Assembly (NCBI RefSeq): GCF_963518785.1
Contig: NZ_CAUQKJ010000009.1
Span: 41,407-105,406 of the forward strand
Source: an uncultured Campylobacter sp.
GTDB lineage: Bacteria; Campylobacterota; Campylobacteria; Campylobacterales; Campylobacteraceae
DNA: 64,000 nucleotides
Reading direction: 5' to 3'
Made by a program: the position numbers and the translations under genes
In this document: positions 34,349-43,384 of the stretch, piece after piece
Layout: each line of letters opens with the position of its first letter
Position numbering within the stretch: the first letter of the stretch is position 1
Notes under the pieces: model-generated
Databases searched by the model: none
Told to the model about the DNA's origin: nothing
Seen by the model: only the letters and a program-made list of their open reading frames with translations

Positions 34349-34615
34349 ATGATACCATTTACAGACGAAGAGCTTCTAGCCCCGGTACAAGGCAGCTTGG
34401 AGCTAATCCGACCGATGCTGCAAAACGACGGCGGCGATATGAAGCTTTTAGGCATAAAAAACGGCGTCGTCTATGTCCGCCTTACCGGGCATTGCCACGG
34501 CTGCGCGGCGAGCTCACAGACCCTAAAATACGGCGTCGAGCGCCAGCTTCGCATGGATATTCACCCCGAGCTTAGCGTCGTAAACATCCCCGAAGGCGAA
34601 GAGTTTGAACTATAA
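34349..34615 (+). CDS. NifU C-terminal domain iron-sulfur scaffold protein
   Basis: An 88-residue protein consisting only of the NifU-type C-terminal (Nfu) domain. The CxxC pair is Cys49 and Cys52 in GHCHGCAASSQTLK, which bridges two monomers to hold a 4Fe-4S cluster. The LIRPMLQNDGGDMKLLGI segment is the family signature. It probably delivers clusters to apo-proteins. Synteny with C. jejuni Cj1639 (recollection) supports this. It overlaps the next gene by 11 bases. Confidence 0.9.
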   Translation: MIPFTDEELLAPVQGSLELIRPMLQNDGGDMKLLGIKNGVVYVRLTGHCHGCAASSQTLKYGVERQLRMDIHPELSVVNIPEGEEFEL

Positions 34616-35153
34616 AAAACTGGGGCTAAAGGCCTTTTCGCGCGGAGAATTCGAGCTTGCGAAGCTATATTTTTCGCTCGCATACGAAAAAAGCGGCGAG
34701 GAGGAAATTCTATTTTTGCTTGAGCTTTGCCAGACTGCGCTGGCAGACCGCGAAGAGGCGCTTATGCTCTTTGATTTTTACAACCTCAGCCCAAAAACTC
34801 AAACCGCGGAGCTTTTTAAAATTTTAAACTCCATCAACGAAAAAATCGCGAACGAAGCGGTCTCCGAGCCCGGCGCCGAGGACGAAATCGCCGTTATCGC
34901 CTATGCCGATTTTATGCGAGCGGTAGGTCAAAGAGGCTTTAAAGACGCCTTCGAATCGATTATTTTTTCCTCCAAAATCGCCATTTCAGACAAAAGCGAG
35001 ATGATAGAATTTTTAGAAAATTTAATAGAAAACGGCTACTACGAAATGGGGCTTAATTACGTCGAAAGCTCGGCTGCCGCGTATGCGGGCGATGAGCGCT
35101 TCGAAGCGCTGATGCAAAAAATCAAAAATCATGAAAATACGACTCGAAAATAG
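34605..35153 (+). CDS. conserved Campylobacter protein, TPR-like, function unknown
   Basis: 182 residues, mostly helical. The opening YKKLGLKAFSRGEFELAKLYFSLAYEKSGEEEILFLLELC resembles a tetratricopeptide-like helix pair. No signal peptide or membrane span, so cytoplasmic. Rich in Glu and Ala. It overlaps the NifU-domain gene by 11 bases and murE by 23, so translation is coupled. It corresponds by position to Cj1640 of C. jejuni (recollection). No catalytic motif seen. Confidence 0.75.
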   Translation: MNYKKLGLKAFSRGEFELAKLYFSLAYEKSGEEEILFLLELCQTALADREEALMLFDFYNLSPKTQTAELFKILNSINEKIANEAVSEPGAEDEIAVIAYADFMRAVGQRGFKDAFESIIFSSKIAISDKSEMIEFLENLIENGYYEMGLNYVESSAAAYAGDERFEALMQKIKNHENTTRK

Positions 35154-36441
35154 CTTTATCACCGACAACTCCGCCGAGTGCGAAGCGGGCTGCTTTTTTA
35201 TGCGCACGGACGCAAACGCCAAATTTGAATCCGAAGCGGCGCAAAAAGGCGCGCAAATCATCTCTATCGCGCAAGCAAAGGAGCTTTTAAGTATCGATCC
35301 GCGCATCAAAATCGTAGGCATCACCGGTACGAACGGCAAGACCACGACCGCCGCAGCGATCTATTCGACGCTGCTGGATCTGGGCTTTAGCTGCGGTCTA
35401 AGCGGCACGCGCGGCGCCTTTATAAATGAGCGCAGGATCGACGAAAAGGGACTTACGACGAGCTCAGTTTTTAAGACGATGAGCTATCTTTGCGAAGCAG
35501 GCAAGCATGGCTGCGAGTACTTCGTCATGGAGGTTAGCTCGCACGCAATCGCGCAAAATCGCATAGAAGGGCTAAATTTTGCGCTTAAAATTTTTACGAA
35601 TTTAAGTCAAGATCATCTCGATTATCATGGCAGCATGCAAGAATATGCCGCGGTCAAGAGCTCATTTTTCGCTGACGACGCGCCAAAGCTCATAAACGCC
35701 GACGATGGGCATATTAAATTTAACCCCGCAAACGCCCTTACCTACGGTATCAAAAACGCCGCGAGCTTCGGCGTGAGCGGATACGGGCTAAAGGGCGGTA
35801 TCGACGCACTCCTGCGCACTCCAAACGGCGATAATGCGCAGCTTCAAAGCGATCTCATCGGCGAGTTTAATCTCTACAACCTTACCGCGGCGTTTGCGGC
35901 GGTTAAAATTCTAACCAAGCTACCGAACGAAAAGATCGTAAAAGCCCTGGCAAACTTCGGCGGCGTCGAGGGTCGCGTGCAGATCGTAAATAAAAATCCG
36001 CTTGTAATCGTCGATTTCGCTCATACCCCAGACGGCATCGAAAAGGTGCTAAACGCGCTGCGCGCAAGCGGCGAGATTATCGCGGTTTTCGGCGCAGGAG
36101 GCGATCGCGACCACGGCAAGCGTCCGAAAATGGGCGCCATCGCGGAGCACTTTGCTAAAATCTGCATCGTTACGAGCGATAATCCGCGCAGCGAGGATCC
36201 AGACGAGATCATCGAGCAAATTTGCGCCGGCATGCGCCGAAAAGATAAAATTTTAAAGATCGCGGATCGCAAAGAGGCTATCGCGCGTGCGCTAGATCTT
36301 GCTAAAAACGGCGAAATGATCGCTATTTTGGGCAAGGGCGACGAAACCTATCAAGAGATCAAGGGCGTGAAGCACCCCTTCAGCGACAAACAGGTCGTGA
36401 GCGAGCTCGTCGCGGCGCGAGGCGAGTCAAATCTAGACTAA
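35131..36441 (+). CDS. murE: UDP-MurNAc-tripeptide synthetase (meso-DAP ligase)
   Basis: Adds meso-diaminopimelate to UDP-MurNAc-Ala-Glu in peptidoglycan precursor synthesis. The 436 residues have the ATP-binding GITGTNGKTTTA (64-75), the DHLDYHG motif of Mur ligases, and the diaminopimelate-selecting DNPR in TSDNPRSEDP. It is shorter than E. coli MurE because the N-terminal UDP-binding domain is reduced, as in other Campylobacter. ATG lies inside the preceding gene. dapB and dapF in this window supply its substrate. Confidence 0.95.
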   Translation: MKIRLENSFITDNSAECEAGCFFMRTDANAKFESEAAQKGAQIISIAQAKELLSIDPRIKIVGITGTNGKTTTAAAIYSTLLDLGFSCGLSGTRGAFINERRIDEKGLTTSSVFKTMSYLCEAGKHGCEYFVMEVSSHAIAQNRIEGLNFALKIFTNLSQDHLDYHGSMQEYAAVKSSFFADDAPKLINADDGHIKFNPANALTYGIKNAASFGVSGYGLKGGIDALLRTPNGDNAQLQSDLIGEFNLYNLTAAFAAVKILTKLPNEKIVKALANFGGVEGRVQIVNKNPLVIVDFAHTPDGIEKVLNALRASGEIIAVFGAGGDRDHGKRPKMGAIAEHFAKICIVTSDNPRSEDPDEIIEQICAGMRRKDKILKIADRKEAIARALDLAKNGEMIAILGKGDETYQEIKGVKHPFSDKQVVSELVAARGESNLD

Positions 36442-36457
36442 ATTTAAAGGACGGTCG

Positions 36458-36805
36458 ATGAAAATCGAAATTTTATCAAGCAAAATCCACCGCGCGCGCG
36501 TGACGGACGCCAATCTCAACTACGTAGGCTCCATTACGATAGGGCTCGAGCTCATCGAGGCTGCGGGACTCTGCGAGTACCAAAAAGTCGAGATCCTAAA
36601 CGTCAATAACGGCGAGCGCTTCGCTACCTACGTGATCCGCGGCGAGAAAAAGGGCGAGATCTGCCTAAACGGCGCGGCCGCGCGCAAAGTCTGTGTCGGC
36701 GACGTCGTCATCATCGTGGCCTACGCACAGATGAGCGCCAAAAAAGCAAGAAGCTTCAAGCCTAAAATCGTGCAGGTAAACGAAAAAAACGAAATAACGG
36801 AGTAA
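36458..36805 (+). CDS. panD: aspartate 1-decarboxylase
   Basis: Makes beta-alanine for pantothenate and CoA. The 115-residue proenzyme has the self-cleavage site Gly24-Ser25 in NYVGSITIG, giving the pyruvoyl group; Arg and Tyr residues of the family (HRARVTDANLNY, YVIRGE) are present. AAAGGA lies upstream. It lies 16 bases after murE and 2 before ybaB. In C. jejuni panD lies elsewhere (recollection), so the placement between murE and ybaB is a local rearrangement or a group-specific arrangement. Confidence 0.95.
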   Translation: MKIEILSSKIHRARVTDANLNYVGSITIGLELIEAAGLCEYQKVEILNVNNGERFATYVIRGEKKGEICLNGAAARKVCVGDVVIIVAYAQMSAKKARSFKPKIVQVNEKNEITE

Positions 36806-36807
36806 AG

Positions 36808-37137
36808 ATGTTTGAAGGAATGGATTTTTCGAAAATGGGGCAAATGCTCGATCAGATGCAGGCCAAGGCTAAGCAGATCGAGGAGGAGAATGCGCGCAAG
36901 GAATTTACTGTAAAATCGGGCGCGGGCATGGTCGCCATCAGGCTAAACGGCGCGGGCGAGGTGCTCGATCTAAGTATCGACGATAGCCTTTTTAGCGACA
37001 AGGAAAGCTTGCAGATCCTACTGATCTCGGCGATCAATGACGCGATAAAACTCGTCGAAAATGAAAAGAAAGGCGCTGCAGCATCCATGCTAGGAGGGCT
37101 CGGCGGATTGGGTGATCTGCTTGGCAATAAGGGCTAA
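36808..37137 (+). CDS. YbaB/EbfC nucleoid-associated protein
   Basis: 109-residue DNA-binding protein of the YbaB/EbfC family. MFEGMDFSKMGQMLDQMQAK start, coiled helices at both ends and a central three-stranded sheet (KEFTVKSGAGMVAIRLNGAGEV). The C-terminus is Gly/Leu-rich (MLGGLGGLGDLLG). It forms tweezer-like dimers on DNA. It follows panD by 2 bases. Confidence 0.92.
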   Translation: MFEGMDFSKMGQMLDQMQAKAKQIEEENARKEFTVKSGAGMVAIRLNGAGEVLDLSIDDSLFSDKESLQILLISAINDAIKLVENEKKGAAASMLGGLGGLGDLLGNKG

Positions 37138-37731
37138 GCGTAGTTCAAAAATGGTGAAAATAGGCTTTTTAGAGAGGGCGACTACTTCCCGCCTGGCGAG
37201 CGGTTTGGATTTTACGGAGCGAGCGGCTTCTGTAGCGAACTAAATGAAGCCCTATTTTATAAGGCGACAAGTTAAATTTAGATTTTTGTGGCGGTGTAGC
37301 TTACATAAAGTGAAACTTGTTTGATTTGACGCTAGGTTATTAAATTTTAACCTTAGCAAATCAGTCAAATTTAACGGGCGGCACGAGGGTAAATTCTAAA
37401 ATTTCGGCAGGCTGCTACGCTGCGGCGTAAAGTAAAATTTAGCCCGCACGGCTTAAATGCAAAGCAAGGCGAGCCGTTGTGCGGTATCCGCAAGTAAATG
37501 AGCGTAAGATGCGGCTCAAAAAAGCGGAGCATCCTTCGCCTCGCGCACTGCGTAAAGCTAGGGAAATTAAAATTTAAAATTTTAAGCGGTATGATTGCTT
37601 CTACGCGACGAACAAACGGCTCGCGACAGCAAAGTCTAAGCTGCGCGACGAAAAGGCATTCGAAGGGCGCGAATTTGCATTCGTTAAGGGCGCGCCCAAG
37701 CAGAGCAAATCAAAACCGCAAGGTAGGATCG
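37138..37731. other. 594-bp gap between ybaB and ispA with coding-like relics
   Basis: In C. jejuni a PDZ-domain protein gene lies here (recollection). In this window there is no intact gene, only two coding-like stretches (37144-37275 and 37578-37754) separated by stops and AAATTT-rich DNA. Confidence 0.5.
37144..37275 (+). pseudogene. gene relic, 43 codons without a start
   Basis: Open in the plus strand from a TAG just after the ybaB stop to a TAA. It reads FKNGENRLFREGDYFPPGER, then FGFYGASGFCSELNEALFYK. The acid/base balance is that of a real protein and differs from shadow frames in this window. No ATG, GTG or TTG lies in frame. It could be the tail of a deleted gene. Confidence 0.4.
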
Positions 37732-37754
37732 ATGGATATTTTCGAAAAATTTAA
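37578..37754 (+). pseudogene. gene relic, 58 codons without a start, overlapping ispA start
   Basis: Open plus-strand frame with no start codon, reading through the ispA start in another frame. Segments include RYDCFYATNKRLATAKSKLR and DEKAFEGREFAFVKGAPKQ, with a charge balance typical of a soluble protein. Likely the 3' end of a lost gene that once overlapped ispA. Confidence 0.4.
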
Positions 37755-38583
37755 AGACTACTTGAAGCACAACGAGCTGAAGGCGCCGAGCTTTCATCCG
37801 TACTTTGAGGAGGCGCTCAATTACATGCTGCAAGCGGGCGGCAAGCACTTTCGCGCGCAGCTGCTACTAGGCGTCGTCTCGGCGGTGGATGAGCAGCGCT
37901 TTGAGGGCGCGCTGGCGATCGCGATGGCGCTTGAGATGATCCACACCTACTCGCTTATCCACGACGATCTGCCCGCGATGGACGATGCGGATCTGCGCCG
38001 TGGACGGCCGAGCCTGCATAAAAAATACGACGAGGTCACGGCGATTTTGGTGGGCGACGCACTAAATACAGACGCGTTTTTGATCGCCGCGAGCGCGAAC
38101 CTAAGCGACGAAATCAAGATAAAATGCATTAAAACTCTAGCGCGAAACGCAGGCAGCAGCGGCATGGTGCTGGGTCAGGCGATCGATTGCCGTTTTGAAA
38201 ACAGCCCGTTAAAGCAAAACGAACTTGAGTTTTTGCATCTACACAAAACGGGCGCACTCATCGCCGCAGCGTTTGAGCTAGGCGCCATAATCGGCGGGCT
38301 AAAGGACGAGCTCGCGCACGAGCTTTATAAGATCGGGCTGAAGCTAGGTCTCATATTTCAGATCGAGGATGATATCATCGACGCCACGGGCGACGAGGCA
38401 AGCGCAGGCAAGCCCGTAGGGGCGGACGGCGCGAAAAATTCCTTCGTAAATTTACTAGGCCTTGCGGGCGCGAGGAGCTACAAGCAGCGCCTAATAGACG
38501 AGGTAAGCGGCGCGATGAGCGGCTATGATGCGAGCCTACGCGATTTGGTTTTAAATTTGATAGAAAAATACCTGAAAGGATGA
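37732..38583 (+). CDS. ispA: geranyl/farnesyl diphosphate synthase
   Basis: Condenses isopentenyl diphosphate with allylic diphosphates for quinone tails and undecaprenyl carriers. The start at 37732 (283 residues) is chosen because AGGTAGGA lies just upstream and MDIFEKFKDYLKHNEL is the normal N-terminus; an upstream in-frame ATG at 37498 adds 78 unrelated residues. First aspartate-rich motif DDLPAMDD at 78-85, second motif DDIID in FQIEDDIIDATGD. It is followed by tkt after 3 bases. Confidence 0.93.
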   Translation: MDIFEKFKDYLKHNELKAPSFHPYFEEALNYMLQAGGKHFRAQLLLGVVSAVDEQRFEGALAIAMALEMIHTYSLIHDDLPAMDDADLRRGRPSLHKKYDEVTAILVGDALNTDAFLIAASANLSDEIKIKCIKTLARNAGSSGMVLGQAIDCRFENSPLKQNELEFLHLHKTGALIAAAFELGAIIGGLKDELAHELYKIGLKLGLIFQIEDDIIDATGDEASAGKPVGADGAKNSFVNLLGLAGARSYKQRLIDEVSGAMSGYDASLRDLVLNLIEKYLKG

Positions 38584-38586
38584 AAA

Positions 38587-40515
38587 ATGTCGAGCGAGCA
38601 GCTAAGTAAAATTTCAAACACGATCAAATTTCTAAGTGCGGATATGATCCAAAGCGCCAACTCGGGCCATCCCGGCACGCCGATGGGGCTAAGCGACGTA
38701 ATGAGCGTCTTTATGAGCAAGGTCCGCCACAACCCCAAAAATCCCGCGTGGCTGAACCGCGACCGCGTCGTATTCTCAGGCGGACACGCAAGCGCGCTCG
38801 TGTATAGCTACCTCTATCTTAGCGGATACGATTTGAGCATGGACGATCTGAAAAGCTTCAGGCGCCTGCGCTCCAAAACCCCGGGCCATCCGGAGATCAC
38901 TACCCCGGGCGTCGAAATCGCTACCGGACCGCTCGGTCAGGGCGTCGCAAACGCAGTCGGATTTGCGATGGCCGCTAAATACGCCGCGCATCTACTAAAC
39001 GAGGAAGGAAACGAGATTATCGATCACCGCGTCTATTGCTTCTGCGGCGACGGCGATCTGCAGGAGGGCATCAGCTACGAAGCGTGCGCGCTTGCGGGCA
39101 GACACAACCTCGATAATCTCACGATAATCTATGATTCTAATGGCATCACGATCGACGGCAGCACCGATATCGCGTGGTTTGAGGACGTGAAGGTGCGATT
39201 TGAAGCGCAGGGCTTTGAGGTCGCGCGCATCGACGGGCATAATTTCGATCAGATAGAATTCGTCCTTGACGAGGTCAAAAATAAAACTAAGCCCTACCTC
39301 ATCATCGCAAACACCACGATCGGCAAGGGGGCGCTCGAGCTTGAGGGTACGGCTAAGACGCACGGCGCGCCGCTTGGAGAGGAGCTGCTTGCACGCGCTA
39401 AGCAAAGCCTGGGCTTTGATCCCGCCCAAAGCTTCGTCGTAAGCGAGGACGTGCTTTTTGAAACGCGCGCTGCGGTCGAGAGGGGCGATTTAGAGGAGCG
39501 GCTTTGGAAGGAGAAGCTTGCGAAGCTAAGCGATGAAAAAAGAGCGCTTCTAAACGAGCTTTTAAATCCCGATTTTAGCAAGATAGAATTTCCCGATTTT
39601 AGCGGGCTTAAGGTCGCCACCCGCGATAGTAACGGTAAAATTTTAAACGCTATCGCAAACGCGGTGCCCGGCTTTTTGGGCGGAAGCGCCGATTTGGCGG
39701 CGTCGAATAAGACCGAGCTAAAAGGCAGCGGCGACTTTCCGTGCGGCAAAAATTTACACTTCGGCATCCGCGAGCACGCGATGGCAGCGATCGGCAACGC
39801 CTTTGCGAGATACGGGCTTTTCATCCCGTTTAGCGCGACGTTTTTTATCTTTAGCGACTATCTCAAGACGGGCGCTAGACTTGCGGCGCTGATGGGTTTG
39901 CGCCACTATTTCGTCTTCACGCACGACAGCATCGGCGTAGGCGAGGATGGACCTACGCACGAGCCCATCGAGCAGCTTAGTACCTTCCGCGCGATGCCAG
40001 ACTTCTACACCTTCCGCCCGGCAGACGGCAACGAAAACGTAAAATGCTGGCGCACGGCGCTTTCCCTGAATGCCCCCGCGGCGTTCGTCTGCTCGCGCCA
40101 AGGGCTTGAGCCGCTGCCTAAGGCGGTTTTAGGCGACGTGCGAAACGGCGCGTATCTGCTAAGGCAGAGCAAAGAGGCGCGGATCACGCTCATCGCAAGC
40201 GGCAGCGAAGTCTCGCTCTGCTTAAAAGCGGCGGCGATCCTGCAAGAGCAAGGCATCGGCGCAAACGTCGTAAGCGCGCCGTGCTTCGAGCTTCTTTGCG
40301 AACAAGACGCTGACTATCTAGCGCAAATCCTAGAGCCGCAAACTAAAATTTTAGCCGTCGAGGCCGCAAGCGCGCTTGAATGGTATAAATTTGCAGACGC
40401 GGTACACGGCATGCAAAGCTTCGGCGAAAGCGGTAACGCGAGCGAGCTGTTTAAGCTTTTCGGCTTTACCGATGTAGCGATCGCAAAGCAGGCCAAAGAG
40501 CTTTTAGAACAGTAA
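38587..40515 (+). CDS. tkt: transketolase
   Basis: Thiamine-diphosphate enzyme of the non-oxidative pentose phosphate pathway. 642 residues. Landmarks: SANSGHPGTPMGLSD near the N-terminus, the ThDP motif GDGDLQEGISYEA, then N-x-x-x-IYDSNGITIDG, and the pyrimidine-domain FGIREHAMAAIGNA and THDSIGVGEDGPTHEPIEQL. It follows ispA closely, the same order as in C. jejuni (recollection). Confidence 0.96.
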   Translation: MSSEQLSKISNTIKFLSADMIQSANSGHPGTPMGLSDVMSVFMSKVRHNPKNPAWLNRDRVVFSGGHASALVYSYLYLSGYDLSMDDLKSFRRLRSKTPGHPEITTPGVEIATGPLGQGVANAVGFAMAAKYAAHLLNEEGNEIIDHRVYCFCGDGDLQEGISYEACALAGRHNLDNLTIIYDSNGITIDGSTDIAWFEDVKVRFEAQGFEVARIDGHNFDQIEFVLDEVKNKTKPYLIIANTTIGKGALELEGTAKTHGAPLGEELLARAKQSLGFDPAQSFVVSEDVLFETRAAVERGDLEERLWKEKLAKLSDEKRALLNELLNPDFSKIEFPDFSGLKVATRDSNGKILNAIANAVPGFLGGSADLAASNKTELKGSGDFPCGKNLHFGIREHAMAAIGNAFARYGLFIPFSATFFIFSDYLKTGARLAALMGLRHYFVFTHDSIGVGEDGPTHEPIEQLSTFRAMPDFYTFRPADGNENVKCWRTALSLNAPAAFVCSRQGLEPLPKAVLGDVRNGAYLLRQSKEARITLIASGSEVSLCLKAAAILQEQGIGANVVSAPCFELLCEQDADYLAQILEPQTKILAVEAASALEWYKFADAVHGMQSFGESGNASELFKLFGFTDVAIAKQAKELLEQ

Positions 40516-40530
40516 CGGAAAGGGCGAAAT

Positions 40531-40953
40531 TTGAGCGAAAAAATCAAAATTTTATATTTAGACGGATTTAAAATTTACGGGTTAAAAGCCCGCACGAAAA
40601 ACGCGGACGAGCTAGACGGGAGCGGTAAAATTCCCGCGCTGTGGGCGAAATTTATGAAAGAGTGCTATGACGGGCAGAGTGAGATTTACGGCGTCTATTA
40701 TGATTATGAAAACGGCGCTGACGGGCTTTACGATATCTTTATCGGTACCAAAGCGCCCCGCAGCGACGAAGCCTTAGAGATCAAAAGCGGCAAATACGCC
40801 GTTTTTAGTTTCCCAAATGAGCCGCAAAACGTAGCAAAGTTTTGGAGCAAAATTTGGAGCTTTTTTGAGGCCGGTGAACTAAAAAGAGCGTTTGGAACGG
40901 ATTTTGAGTTTTACGGCGGAGACGAGATCAAAATTTTCATCTCGGTTTTGTAG
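40531..40953 (+). CDS. GyrI-like / effector-binding domain protein
   Basis: 140 residues, stand-alone GyrI-like small-molecule-binding domain (AraC effector-binding type). Features: the strand DGFKIYGLKARTKNADEL, a YGVYYDYENGADGLYDIFIG core, the GKYAVFSF strand and a final EIKIFISVL. Start is TTG behind AAGGG. Such domains bind hydrophobic compounds, and some hydrolyse cyclopropanes or act as transcription co-factors. No DNA-binding domain is attached. It follows tkt by 15 bases. Confidence 0.75.
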   Translation: MSEKIKILYLDGFKIYGLKARTKNADELDGSGKIPALWAKFMKECYDGQSEIYGVYYDYENGADGLYDIFIGTKAPRSDEALEIKSGKYAVFSFPNEPQNVAKFWSKIWSFFEAGELKRAFGTDFEFYGGDEIKIFISVL

Positions 40954-41241
40954 GGCGGCGCATAAAAATTTATAAACGGCGAGTGATTTTTCGCCGCCGC
41001 GACGATGAGCTTTTGCGTAAAATTTCATCCATAAAGCGGTAAATTCCGTGCCCAAAACTACGCGCGAAAATAAATTTTATGCCGAAAGCGCGCCGTACCT
41101 TAAGCCGTGGATTTAAAATGAAATCTAAATTTGCGCCGTTAAATTTCAACCCCCGCCCGCAAAATCAGGCGAAATTTCACGCGGAATTTCATTTTTAAAT
41201 CTGTTATTAAGCCATTTTTGGCTTAAATTACATTTTTATTC

Positions 41242-41329
41242 GGGTAGATGTCCGAGCGGTCGAAGGAGCGCGCCTCGAAAGCGCGTAAGGCGTCAGCCTT
41301 CTAGGGTTCGAATCCCTATCTACCCGCCA
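41242..41329 (+). tRNA. tRNA-Ser (anticodon CGA)
   Basis: An 88-nt class II tRNA. Acceptor arms GGGTAGA and TCTACCC, discriminator G and encoded CCA. The anticodon loop is CTCGAAA, giving CGA, which reads UCG. A long variable arm (GTAAGGCGTCAGCCTTC) marks a serine type, and GGGTTCGAATCCC is the T arm. Confidence 0.95.
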
Positions 41330-41364
41330 CCTATTCAAATTTCACCCAATACTTTGGAGTTAAG

Positions 41365-41913
41365 ATGAGCAATAAACTCCTTTCGATGAGCCTGCAGGAG
41401 CTGTGGCGGCTCTTTCCGATACGTCTCGTGCCGCACGATCCGCGCTGGAGTATTTGGTTTAGACAGGAGCGCGAAATTCTGCGCGGACTGCTGCAAGATC
41501 ATGGCAAGATCAAGATCCACCATATTGGCAGCACCACGGTAAGCGGTATTTGGGCGAAGCCTATCGTAGATATTTTGATCGAGTGCTCGGATATCGCCGC
41601 CGCCAAACAGCGCCTGATAGACGCGGGCTATCTGCTAATGAGCGAAAGCGAGAGCCGCTGCAGCCTAAATAAGGGCTACACCGAAGCGGGATTTGCCGAG
41701 CGCGTTTTTCACGTGCATCTGCGAAATTTCGGCGATGCGGACGAGATATTTTTTAGAGATTTTTTGCGAGCGAATGCGGATATCGCTGGGCGGTACGAAG
41801 CGCTTAAATTAGAACTTTGCAAGCACTATGAGTTTGACCGCGACGCATACACTGCGGCGAAAAGCGAATTTGTGCTTAAATTTACGCACATCGCTAAAGA
41901 AAACTCGAAATAA
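41365..41913 (+). CDS. GrpB (UPF0157) family protein
   Basis: 182-residue protein of the GrpB/UPF0157 family in the nucleotidyltransferase superfamily. The core is IRLVPHDPRWSIWFRQEREIL followed by HIGSTTVSGIWAKPIVDILIE, where the Gly-Ser and acidic Asp are family landmarks, and FHVHLRNFGD. Exact function is unclear; some are linked to dephospho-CoA kinase or toxin-antitoxin-like roles. GGAG lies upstream of the ATG. It follows the tRNA gene by 35 bases. Confidence 0.88.
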   Translation: MSNKLLSMSLQELWRLFPIRLVPHDPRWSIWFRQEREILRGLLQDHGKIKIHHIGSTTVSGIWAKPIVDILIECSDIAAAKQRLIDAGYLLMSESESRCSLNKGYTEAGFAERVFHVHLRNFGDADEIFFRDFLRANADIAGRYEALKLELCKHYEFDRDAYTAAKSEFVLKFTHIAKENSK

Positions 41914-42290
41914 CCGCGTAAATTTGATCTCTGCGTAGAAGCTCGCTCGCTAAAAGCGATAAAATGGCTAAATTTTATAAACAAAACGGAGGACTTGCGT
42001 CGCGCACCGTGAGCTTATTTTTATAAAATTTTGACCGTAATTTCAAATTTAAAGAGCGACCACCCGACTATCGCAGATAAAATTTACAAATTCAGCTAGC
42101 GGCAAAGTCGCTCATAAAACGAGCCGCATCACCACATCATACCAAACAAAGGTATCTCCGCGCTTCGGTACAAGTTTAAATTTAAAAGCCTATGCGCCGC
42201 AAATTTTAAATATCTCGCTAAATTTAAAGCGGCGGGATTTAAAATTCCTCGCCGCTAGCTAGCCACACAAATCCGTCTGGCGCTTAAAAT
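41914..42290. other. gene-free spacer
   Basis: 377 bp between convergent genes, AAATTT-rich, with only a 20-codon plus-strand ORF (MAKFYKQNGGLAS...) lacking a ribosome site. I see no terminator with a clear T-run. Confidence 0.5.
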
Positions 42291-43376
42291 TTAATGATCG
42301 CTCTTCAGCCCCGCGCCACAAAGCGGGATGATGCTATCTCCTTGCAGATCATGGCTTTCTTTGTAGCGCAGATACGCCGCGTAGGTAGCCGCAGTCGTAT
42401 GCTCGACGTAAAATCCGCCGCACGCAAGAGCCGCTCTAGCAGGCAGTATGTCGCCCTCGCTCGCCAAGATCACCTCGCGCTCGCCCACGTAGCTAGAGCC
42501 AAGAATTTCGCCCGCACGCATCGGTCTTGCGATCGCGATGCCCTCCGCTAGCGTCGGCTGCGGCTCGATCTCGCGCGCCGCACCTTTAGCGTCAAAAAGC
42601 GGAGCGCAACGCTCGCCCTGAACGATGAAAATTTTCGGCAGCGCTTCGATAAGACCGCCCTCATATAGCTCGCCTAGCGCGGCTTGAGCGCCCAGCAGCA
42701 GCGTGCCGTTGCCCACGGGGATGAAGATATTGCGCGGCACCCTGCCCAGCTGCTCGTAGATCTCATAAATGTAGCTCTTCGTGCCCTCATAAAAGATCGG
42801 ATTATAAACGTGATTGGCGTAATAGATCTGCTCCTGCGCGGCCTTTTTGCGGCACGCATCCGCCGTCTCGTCGCGGCTACCGTCAAACACCGTGACGTGC
42901 GCGCCGTGGCTTTTGATCATATCGATCTTTTTAGGCGACGTGCCCTTCGGAACGTAAATTTCACACTCGATGCCCGCGCGAGCGCAGTACGCCGCCACGG
43001 CATTGCCCGCGTTGCCGCTGGAGTCTTGTAGTACCTTTTTCACGCCGATATTTTTGGCATGCAGCACCAAAACCGCCGCGCCGCGATCTTTGAACGAAAG
43101 CGTAGGCATCGCATAATCGAGTTTGAGATAGAGATTTTCGCCAAATTTTACGCTCGCCGTAAGCCCCTCGCCCATAGAGATTTCTTTAAATTTAGCCGTG
43201 TCGATACCCATAAACCTGCGGTATCTAAAGATGCTAAACTCACTTTGATCTACGAGCGCGGGGTTAAATTTAGGCGCATCGGAGTTTAGTTTATACAGCC
43301 CGCCGCAGTCGCATTTATAGCTCAAAGTATCGATAGATGCGTGCTTGCCGCAGCCCGTGCAGATGAAATCGCTCAT
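42291..43376 (-). CDS. threonine-synthase-like PLP enzyme
   Basis: 361-residue fold-type II pyridoxal-phosphate enzyme. An N-terminal zinc-ribbon-like piece (Cys6, Cys9, Cys22, Cys24) precedes the core. The PLP lysine is Lys96 in TLSFKDRGA; SSGNAGNAVAAYCARAG and PVGNGTLLLGAQAALG form the phosphate cup, and LCGAGLKS ends the core. It may make threonine from phosphohomoserine. Pairing with RidA, which clears enamines from dehydratases, and a divergent YheO-type regulator fit better with an inducible ammonia-lyase or replacement reaction on an amino acid. Ribosome site TAGGAG. It follows ridA by 8 bases. Confidence 0.8.
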   Translation of the reverse strand: MSDFICTGCGKHASIDTLSYKCDCGGLYKLNSDAPKFNPALVDQSEFSIFRYRRFMGIDTAKFKEISMGEGLTASVKFGENLYLKLDYAMPTLSFKDRGAAVLVLHAKNIGVKKVLQDSSGNAGNAVAAYCARAGIECEIYVPKGTSPKKIDMIKSHGAHVTVFDGSRDETADACRKKAAQEQIYYANHVYNPIFYEGTKSYIYEIYEQLGRVPRNIFIPVGNGTLLLGAQAALGELYEGGLIEALPKIFIVQGERCAPLFDAKGAAREIEPQPTLAEGIAIARPMRAGEILGSSYVGEREVILASEGDILPARAALACGGFYVEHTTAATYAAYLRYKESHDLQGDSIIPLCGAGLKSDH

Positions 43377-43384
43377 TTTCGCTC

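Noticed and set aside
37498..37731. Upstream extension of ispA by 78 codons
   Set aside because: The extension matches nothing in the family, and a good ribosome site precedes the internal ATG at 37732.
40954..41200. Terminator after the GyrI-like gene
   Set aside because: CGGCGA/TCGCCG can pair around 40978-40997 but no T-run follows; too weak to call.
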